Source: Bonia amplexicaulis (lineage: Eukaryota; Streptophyta; Magnoliopsida; Poales; Poaceae). From it: 64,000 nucleotides of DNA. How positions within the stretch are numbered: the first letter of the stretch is position 1; every line of letters begins with the position of its first letter. This document shows positions 56,446 through 64,000 of the stretch, in pieces. The stretch spans positions 7,635,858-7,699,857 of the forward strand of contig CM070753.1 of the NCBI GenBank assembly GCA_036346245.1. The letters are read 5' to 3'. Under the pieces are notes generated by a model. That model saw nothing but the letters and a program-made list of their open reading frames with translations, was not told where the DNA came from and ran no database searches. The position numbers and the translations under genes were made by a program.

Positions 56446-57826
56446 TTCTTGAAAACTCTCTTCACATGCCTTGGTCCATCCAAATGCTTGCTCCTTTTGA
56501 GTAAGCGGGTCATTGGTCCGGCACCGGGAGAACCCTTCAATGAACCGCCTGTAGTATCCTCGCTAACCCAAGAAAGCTCCTCACCTCGATGATCGAGGTA
56601 GGTCGCCGCCATTCCGCTATCGCAGACAATCTTGGCGGGGTCAACAGACACTCCTTTTTCAGACACAATATGCCCCAAGAAGCTGATGTCTTGCAACCAG
56701 AACTCACACTTGCTGAACTTGGCATAGAGTTGATGTTCCTTCAATCTTGTCAGCACCAAGCGCAAATGCTCGGCATGTTCGTCTGCGGTTTTGGAGTAGA
56801 TGAGAATATCATCGATGAATACCACCACAAACTTATCCAGGTAATCCATGAAGACCTTGTTCATGAGATTCATGAAATAGGCAGGGGCATTGGTCAACCC
56901 AAAAGACATAATCGTAAACTCGCACGGTCCATATCTAGTGGTAAAGCGGTCTTGGGATGTTTTCCTACTAATCTTCACCGGTGATAACCTGACCTCAAAT
57001 CAATCTTGGAGAACAATGTGGCTCCCCCAAGCTGATCAAACAGGTCATCAATCCTCGGCAGTGGATACTTATTCTTGATTGTTACTTCATTTAAAGCCCG
57101 ATAATCTACGCACATCCTGGCGGTGCCATCCTTCTTCTTTACAAAGATAACCGGGGATCCCCAAGGCGAGGAACTCGGCCTGATGAAACCTTTGTCCTGT
57201 AGTTCATGGAGTTGCTTCTTCAATCCTTCTAGCTCATCTACGGTCATCCGGTATGGTCTCTTGGAGGTAGGGGCAGCACCAGGCTTCAAATTGATAACAA
57301 ACTCGAGATCTCTGTCTGGTGGCATGCCAGGTAGCTCATCAGGGAAGACTTCAGTATAGTCTTGCACTACCATCATTCCTTCTAGCGGTACATCTTCGCA
57401 ATAATATATTTCTCGACCCCATCTATATGGTCGGTCCACCTTCACCACAATGGTCAATCCTGGGCCCTTGGTCAACTTAACTTGCCTCAAGGCACAGTCT
57501 AATATTCCTTGATGTTTAGCTAACCAGTCCATTCCTAGTATGATATCCAAGGTCTGGGAGGTTAGCACAACTAGATCTGCTAGGAATATAAATCTTTCCA
57601 TGACAATTTCTACTCCTGGACACACTAAGGTGGCCTTAATCATTCCTGCGGGTGAACTAAGCATTAATGCTTTCTTGACAGTGGACAGGCGACTTAAGTT
57701 TATCCACATACCCTTTGCTATAAATGAATGCGATGCCCCGTAATCAAAAAGGACGCGTCTTTGGTATGGTCTTTGAAACGCCCAATAGGACTCCAGCAGC
57801 CTCCTCAGCTTCTTTAGCGGTGACAT
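56446..57826 (-). pseudogene. Gypsy-2 protease and reverse transcriptase
   Basis: Protease motif reads LFDYGASHSFI where the family has D-S/T-G: the codon at 57742-57740 is TAC (Tyr). The second signature ILGMDWLAKHQGILDC follows. RT holds IRPSSSPWGSPVIFVKKKDG, VDYRALNEVTIKNKYPLPRIDDLFDQL, and KIDLRSGYH, with a frameshift near 56985. VVVFIDDILIYSK retains both catalytic aspartates. Another frameshift near 56630 spoils the thumb region. The Tyr would abolish Gag-Pol processing if real. Confidence 0.88.
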
Positions 57827-58959
57827 GATTAACCCTTCCCCGATTTGGAGTCGATGCAGCCCGGTTGGATTGAGGAGCCTGATTTCCTCTGCGGGGGTGT
57901 GAAGCTTGACCTCGGGAGGGGGTGGTGCCCAAGTTGAACTTCACCGGAGTGGTCTGCCGCTGAGGACAGCGATAGGCGTAGTGTCCCTTCTCTCCACAGT
58001 TGAAGCAGTTGAAGGGGGTCGTAGGGTTTGTTCCTGCAGCCTGGCCCGTGGGGCGAGGAGTCTGGAACGTGCTACCACCCGAACGAGGCGCTGGGTTTGG
58101 GCTCTGAGACGGGGCTGTCCCGGAGAAGGGAGAATTGTTGAAGAATCTCTGGATGAACCTTCCTTGTGGGCGCTGAACCACCTGCTTCCTTTTGCGACTA
58201 GCTTCCAGGTTCTTCTTCTCATTTTCCAGGACCAATGCCTTATTCACCACCGATGAAAGCCGGAGAAGTCTGTGTGATGAGTCGCACCCGAGTTCTTCAT
58301 TCATCCTTCAAGAACCGGTCGATTTTCTCCTCTTCATCTGCCACATCCTTGGGGGCGTAACGGGCCAGTTGGTTAAACTTGGTAAGATAATCATTGACCG
58401 ACAGGCCGCCCTGCTTCAAGGTCCTGAATTCATTCTTCTTATTCGCATTACCCCAGCTGGGACGTAATTGGCTTTAAAGGCCACCTTGAATTCTGCCCAC
58501 GTTATAGTTGTTGTGCTAGCTCCGGTGGGAGTATCCTCATATCCTTTTGTGGCCAGGTAATTCTCCCACCAGGCAGCCGCGGCCCCTTGGAGTTGATGGG
58601 TCGCAAAGAGCACTGGTCATCTTCGCAGACGGCCAAACGAAGCTTGCTCAGGTCCCATGACCAATCTTACGCTTCGGGGCTCATCCGCCCGGCGAAGGTA
58701 AGGGGCCGGGTTCTGATGAAGTCACCCAGGTCGGAGGCATGAACATTGGTGTGGGTCTGCTGGCCTGCGAAGATGGCCTGAAGTATCTGCGTCTGCTGGG
58801 CCATTACTTGTGCCATAGATGGGTTAGCCGGTGGGGGTGGGAGTTTTAACCCTTGACCTGGGCCTCTACCCTTCCCGCTTCTCGTGCTTCTTAGCTTCCT
58901 TCCACTCGCATGTCCGGGTTTGTTCCAGCTTGTGCGCGGGTAACTCTATGGCTAGCCAT
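57744..58959 (-). pseudogene. Gypsy-2 gag with CCHC zinc knuckle
   Basis: Start ATG at 58959-58957 (MASHRVTRAQA). A Pro-rich stretch and a Gln-rich helix (MAQVMAQQTQILQAIFAGQQ) precede the gag entry RTRPLTFAGR. A TAA and frameshifts interrupt 58700-58610. The core FATHQLQGAAAAWWENY begins near 58613, and the AFKANYVPAGVMRIRR segment is near 58470. 58304-57744 is open and carries the knuckle CFNCGEKGHYAYRC at about 58007-57966 and a basic tail ending RGRVNHVTAKEA. It binds element RNA in this family. Confidence 0.86.
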
Positions 58960-59276
58960 CTGTAGATAATTTAACATTCCTTTAGACCCATGTTCTAACC
59001 TCCCTATAAAAGTTAATAACCCACGACCCGCTCATTAAAGAACTAATACAAACATCAAACAACAGTAAATAAACACAATGCCATTTTCATTAAACACAGA
59101 CAGTACTTCACATAGCCAGCTTTTTATGGCTTTACAGCCGCGCTGGGCTTTACAAACATACCCATACTTAACGATACAAAGGTACTGGCATAAGCTGCTA
59201 CTAGTGGAGTGGGGCCTATGCTTGCTACTACTAGCCAAACTCTAGCAAGCACTGCACTAACTGACCCACGCACTGT

Positions 59277-60071
59277 CTACTCCTCCATGTCACCGACACT
59301 GGGACTGGAAGGGGTGTAGTCCGTACACTGAGAACGGGACCTGCTACCACTAAACTCAGACGGGTCGGTGTCGGAGTGAGAGCGCGAACGACTGTGTCGA
59401 GTCTCTCCACGGCGTAGAGCGGACTGAGGCCCAGGGGGTCGCACGCTCTTGCGTCTTTGTGAGCTGGTGCGAGTCCCGGAACACGTGGAGGTGCTGGGAA
59501 CTAGAGTCGGTGTAGGCGTCTGCCGAGTCTGGGTGCGGGCAGCTGCCGCCTCTGCCTTGGCCTCTGCCAAGGCCCGCTCACACTGGGCGAGCTGCTCACG
59601 CAAGGAGTCCACCTCGATGTGGCGTGCGAGGAGGCGCTCCCGAAGTGCGGTGATCTCCTCCTGAGCCACCACATGGGCTGTACCCATGACCCTAGTGAGG
59701 TCCACCTGGTAGGTAAGCCTCGGGTCGTCCTCCAACTCTGTCACCCGGGTCCCGTCGAACCTGGCGTGCTCCGTCCGTAGAGGGTGGTAGGTGAACGGTG
59801 ACTCTAACACCAACGTCGCGTGGATGTCGCAAAGTCGGGCCGCGGCCAGACGAGCGGCATCCTGCAGTGCTGCTGCCACTAGGCTCCTCCGGTGGGTGGT
59901 CTGAAATACGTGAGACTGATCTCCCTCGCGGCGGGGGTAGATGAAGATCTCCACCAACCAGGACTCGTCTCCTCCTATCCTGGTCCTCCGGCCGCGGTAG
60001 ATGGGCGCGTCCTCGTAGCCCAAGTAGTGGAGTAGTTTGCGAAGGATATCCGCAAACTCTCCCTCACGCAC
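59277..60071 (-). CDS. Pre-gag ORF of Gypsy-2
   Basis: 264 uninterrupted codons between primer site and gag, GC-rich. Residues 1-100 form a globular-looking part (LRKLLHYLGYEDAP, SWLVEIFIYP, QDAARLAAARL). Residues 130-185 are a heptad coiled coil (EEITALRERLLA...LREQLAQCERALAEAKAEAA). The C-terminal 80 residues are Ser/Arg/Thr-rich with RSRS-type repeats. Same position, size class and architecture as 10716-11624 in Gypsy-1, with low residue identity, including a QDAAR patch and a VV(A/Y)...EE segment before the coil. No named domain recognised; an accessory structural or RNA-binding role is only a guess. It is the one undamaged reading frame of either chromovirus. Confidence 0.7.
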   Translation of the reverse strand: MREGEFADILRKLLHYLGYEDAPIYRGRRTRIGGDESWLVEIFIYPRREGDQSHVFQTTHRRSLVAAALQDAARLAAARLCDIHATLVLESPFTYHPLRTEHARFDGTRVTELEDDPRLTYQVDLTRVMGTAHVVAQEEITALRERLLARHIEVDSLREQLAQCERALAEAKAEAAAARTQTRQTPTPTLVPSTSTCSGTRTSSQRRKSVRPPGPQSALRRGETRHSRSRSHSDTDPSEFSGSRSRSQCTDYTPSSPSVGDMEE

Positions 60072-60296
60072 TCCGTGCGCAAAGAAGTCCCAGTGTCCAA
60101 CGTCTGCAACTCCTGCAATCTGTATTTAAATAGTGTCGTTAGTAATTTTTCAAAATAACAACTGAAAAGTAGATCAGAGTAGAGCTAGGAAGGATGCGGA
60201 AAGAAATATTACGCTATATTTTTAAGAACTTCCTTTATACATTTTAAATATACAACGACCTAAATACTAACGACCAACTAAGGTTTTACCCTACGG

Positions 60297-60316
60297 TCAG
60301 ATGCTCGATACCAGCT
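60297..60316 (-). promoter_or_regulatory. Primer binding site of Gypsy-2
   Basis: Minus-strand TGGTATCGAGCATCTG lies next to the 5' LTR. The tRNA-Met match would need TATCAGAGC, so one A of a CAG is missing as written, in line with the CAG-site discrepancies seen elsewhere. Confidence 0.75.
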
Positions 60317-60317
60317 C

Positions 60318-63300
60318 TGTCGGACCCGGATTTCGCAATCCAGACCCTGCTGTGTCTTACCGCATTATTCCCTGGATCAGTAGATAATTCACACAGATAC
60401 ATCGCCGAATCATTTCATACACGCGGAATTCACAACAAGCCATAATAATATTACATTGCAAAAGTGAAGTTAGGCCTTCACAAAGTGCAGCGGATACAAA
60501 TAGGGCCACGCAGGCCAAATATTTTCATTACAAAAAGTCTAGCAGCGGAATATATACAAAGTAGGCCTTTAAACCACAAGCAGAGACTGAGGGCAAAAGT
60601 GGTCATACAAACATTCTAGGGCTCTAGAATATCTGGATGAAACCACACCTTCGCCTAAATGCCTAAGGTTCTAAGCGCAATAAGCGCCCTAATTCGTGCG
60701 GTCTTCTCCATCTGCAGCAGGTACTTCCTCGAAGGCATATGGGTCTTGAGTTCCTGAATCTGGATGTTTGATATTGCGAGTGTGAGCACACTATCCACCG
60801 TGCTCAGCGAGTCAACACACGTAATGCGATGAGGTAGTATGCAAGGCTTTTAACAAGGGAAGGCTCAAGTTGTTTTGTTTGTCAAATATGCTTTTTGAAC
60901 TATGATACTAAAATTCTCCTAGGACCTAGCCATTTGAAAGTTTAATCATGATACTCACTAACATCTACATTTTCTTTATCGAATCGAGATCATCCACCAT
61001 TACATGATCTCGCTTCATACCATACCTTCAACAGATAGTCGCTATATTACCACTGGGACGACACCCAGGACAACTCAAATAAGGGCCTTACTCTGCCTTC
61101 CCATACAGGCCTTTCTCTGCCCTTTTGTATAGATTTTGAAACGGAGCTATATCTAGTTTAGATCCCATGACTGCCCATAACCGTGGGCACGGCTATTCGA
61201 ATAGTTCATGACTCTGCAGAGTGTGTACACTTTACCCACACGAGATAGATCTGCTCATTGCCCCACATGATTTCTTAGTCATGCAGTTGAGGAGACTACC
61301 ACAAGGCTTTTACAGTGCATTTTCCTAGCAGAGTTGCGACCGCTAAGGTTTCCACTTCCTCCGGGTACGACCACCCTTCCAGAAGCCCCCTCTTGCGCCA
61401 TCACGTCGGAGGATGTGGCCATCCTCTACCCGCCCGTGTTCACACCGACGCAACTCTTACAAGGTCAATGCAAATTAGTCGGCCCTGCCTACACTTTGCC
61501 AGCATATGGTTGTACTTGTTATATCATGGGAGATTATCACAAGATTCAGTCCTTAAGTGTTATCTGGGCGGTTCTACCACAATCTCTTGTGCTATCACGG
61601 CACCACTTTATCACAAATCTGTGCTATCACGGCACCATTCAACACTCCTGCCCTCAACCATCCGCCCAGATAATTAAGCATGTGAGGTTCTTTTGGATGA
61701 AACGTACACTTATACTAACATAAACCAGTTATCATCATAATGACTGCCCAATACTTCTTCCTTTAGTTTGCAAGATATGCTAGGGTACTCTCATACCCTT
61801 GTTTATCTATAACAACTCTAATCATGCATTTATAATTATAGACTTAGTTTCAAAAGAGTCGTAGCAATATTACTTTTACTAGGGTGACAAGGATCACATA
61901 GCAAAAAGTGTTGCAAAGGACATATACTAAATCAGGAGAATCATGGGTATATCTAAAAGCTGAAATTAACATGTATTGCCACATAGAATATAAGCATGCA
62001 ATTTTATAACACTTGAACCAAATTACTTTATTGAAAACATAGGCTCAAAATGATCAAAGCATTGACTCGCCTTGGTTGCTGAGGTCCGGGTTTTGAACGT
62101 TAGATTCTATAGCATTATGACCTCCTCCTCTTGAGTCTCGAAGTTACGTTTTAAATCTTGAAAATTTAGATAAAAACATCACAACATTCAAATAACTCAA
62201 ATGAAAATTTAAACAAGCTTCAAAAGTGTTGGTTCTGGTTTCATTAAGTAGCCCTTGATTTTAGATGAATTTAGAAATTGATTTCACTAAATTTGGAGCT
62301 AAAATGAACAAGTTATACATATTTGAATACTTTCGGTTTGAAATAATTCTAAAAATAATAAAATCGACGAGTGGGGCCCATTGGCGAGACTGCACTGCGC
62401 GGGTCGACACGTGGGACCCAGCGCAGGGCTCACGCCGCTCCCGCGGCCCCCCGACGGCGGGGCCCGGAGGCGTGGCCGTCTGAGCCGATCGTGGCAGTGG
62501 GGCCGACTGTCGACGACGTTTTAAAGAATGGCTCAACCTCAGCGCTGCGTGAGCGGGGCTCGAACGCGCCGAGGGAGCCAAGGGGAAAGAGGGGGTGGCG
62601 GTGACCAACCCGCTGCTTTATCTCACCCCTTAAGGATGATTTTTCCCTTGGGGGGTACGAGGGTGGATGAGGCGCCCGAGGCCGGAAGACGGTGGCCGCC
62701 GCCGGCGAGGGAAGCTCACCGAGGCTCGGGAGCTTCGTTGAATGCAAAGCCGGGCTCATGGCGATCTTGGTGGTGGTGACGGGAGGGCCGGGGTCACCGG
62801 TGGGTCGGCGACGACGAAAGCAGCGGCCGGCTCCGGGAGGCTCACGGTGCGGCGAGCTACGGCCGTCGGCGAGCTCGGGAGGCCGGCAACAGCTCGGCGA
62901 TGGTTCGAGATGGTGTGGGAGCAAAGGATCGAGCTCCCACAGTGAGGATCGGCCGTGCGCGCGAGGGCGCCGGCCGGTTGAGGAAGAAGGGTCGCCGGCA
63001 ATGGGTGGCTCTTAGGGCAATTGAGCCGGAAAACGTCGAGGGTGTCACGGCGACTCGTTTGGACGCGATTACGGCCTTTATAGCCGGCCGAGGAAGGCTG
63101 GCCACGGTGAGCCCGCCGCGGGACAGGGGCGGCTGCCGCGCGGCAATGGTCAGCGGCGAACACGGGCGGCGGAAGGCGGCGGGGTTCGGGGCGACGTGGG
63201 GTCTTTTCCCCATAACGTTGTCCCTCTCGCGGGTCTCCACTGCAGGGCGCAAAGACGGCCGCGAGGGGTCCGCGCGCGAGGAGGAAGAAAGGAGACGGCC

Positions 63301-63971
63301 TCGCAGCGGTGGCCCGCTTGCGAGAGAGAGAGAGAGAGAGAGCGCGAGAGGCGATCGCGGGTGGCCGAGATGGCGCCCGGGAGGGACGTGGCGCCATCCG
63401 GACCGAACACGCCGACCCGAGAGAGGGAGGCGGATCCGGGCGACGTGGGCGGATCCGGCCGATCGCCCACGCGTCGGCCGGGGTTCATGGGTTTTATTTT
63501 GATTTTGATTTTCCGTAAATACGGAGGGCTTAATATAGTCCGGAAAATATAAAATTACTTCCAAAATTCTAGAAAAATTCACGAAATTCCTGACATATTT
63601 TGGTTTAACAAAATTAATTCCCACAGAGATGACCATTTTATTTACAAACTATGGGCTTATAATGGAACCTTTTTCTCTTTCTTTTTATTTTTCTCCTCTT
63701 TTCTTTTATAAGATTTGTGATATTACTATTTTGTGTACAAGTACTCTTTTGATACAGTGACCAACTTATTTATGCTACCTTTGCAAATCTTTCTCATGGA
63801 TCATCTTTTCAGATTCGAATTCAAATTTAGAAATTGCTATTAATTAAACAGGTGGTCTTTCCCGCAAAGTTCTTCAGGAGAACACTTTCATAACCCCACT
63901 CAACACAATATTCTACAAAAATATTCTACGCACTCTGTTATACAGATCCTTTGAGTTTTCAGGATGTTACA
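60318..63971 (-). mobile_element. 5' LTR of Gypsy-2
   Basis: Plus-strand ends TGTCGGACCC and GGATGTTACA. Relative to the partner LTR at 50790 it shows runs of identity broken at CAG/CTG sites (for example near 60816, 60880, 60984, 61012, 62112) and in the GC-rich part 62380-63490. A GA run is near 63321-63341. Confidence 0.93.
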
Positions 63972-64000
63972 ATAATTTATCCATGATGTATCGGTTATCT
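63972..64000. repeat. Target site duplication of Gypsy-2 (right copy) and flank
   Basis: ATAAT at 63972-63976 matches 50785-50789. The remaining 24 bp are the continuation of the sequence left of 50785. Confidence 0.85.

Larger units (their letters stand above)
50790..63971 (-). mobile_element. Gypsy-2: complete chromovirus on the minus strand
   Basis: 13.2 kb with LTRs of 3673 and 3654 bp and target duplication ATAAT. In its own orientation (right to left): 5' LTR 63971-60318, primer site, pre-gag ORF, gag with zinc knuckle, protease, RT, RNase H, integrase, chromodomain, polypurine tract, 3' LTR 54462-50790. Same Del/Tekay-like type as Gypsy-1 but a clearly different family. Its protease active site is altered and several frameshifts break pol, although RT keeps its catalytic aspartates. 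Confidence 0.93.

Overview
The window looks like a repeat-dense stretch of a grass (Poaceae) nuclear genome. Evidence for this: nested multi-kilobase LTR retrotransposons of plant-specific types, initiator-Met-tRNA primer sites, Tourist-like MITEs, and one GC-rich, short-intron host gene. The species cannot be named from the sequence alone. About 80 percent of the window is retrotransposon and only one host gene appears intact, an RD19/cathepsin-F-like papain cysteine protease at 45713-46983 (three exons, 367 residues).

Layout. 1-1398 is the end of a Sirevirus-like LTR inserted (TSD ACGAG) into another Sirevirus, whose RT/RNase H remains, long 3' untranslated region and 3' LTR fill 1399-6835. 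6845-7221 and 19739 to about 22860 are two halves of a chromovirus-type LTR, split by a complete Ty3/Gypsy chromovirus (Gypsy-1, 7222-19733, TSD AGCAC). 22861-25969 is AT-rich repetitive flanking DNA. A second Sirevirus (Sire-2, 25970-41765, TSD CCAGT) interrupts it. Sire-2 contains, just after RNase H, a backward copy of a 5' LTR plus gag (33756-38338). 41771-44080 is the other side of the split locus and holds a decayed Myb/SANT-like (LIMYB-type) pseudogene. 45236-49615 is the gene island: three MITEs of one family around the cysteine protease. 49616-50224 is a Sirevirus LTR fragment. 50790-63971 is a complete chromovirus on the minus strand (Gypsy-2, TSD ATAAT).

How the parts relate. Both chromoviruses carry a GC-rich open reading frame between primer site and gag, followed by gag, protease, RT, RNase H, integrase and a C-terminal chromodomain; both are broken by frameshifts and by changes at key residues. 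Sire-2 has two CCHC knuckles in gag, separated by a coiled region with eight regularly spaced CxxC motifs.

The most interesting items are the about 2.6-kb gag inverted repeat inside Sire-2, which could fold into a hairpin or feed convergent transcription and resembles a self-silencing locus; a CCACGT-motif array unique to one Sirevirus LTR; paired AACGG motifs just upstream of Sirevirus TATA boxes; the shared pre-gag ORF; and a strong bias of LTR-pair differences toward CAG/CTG sites, which suggests a methylation-linked sequencing artefact and bears on every apparent frameshift here.
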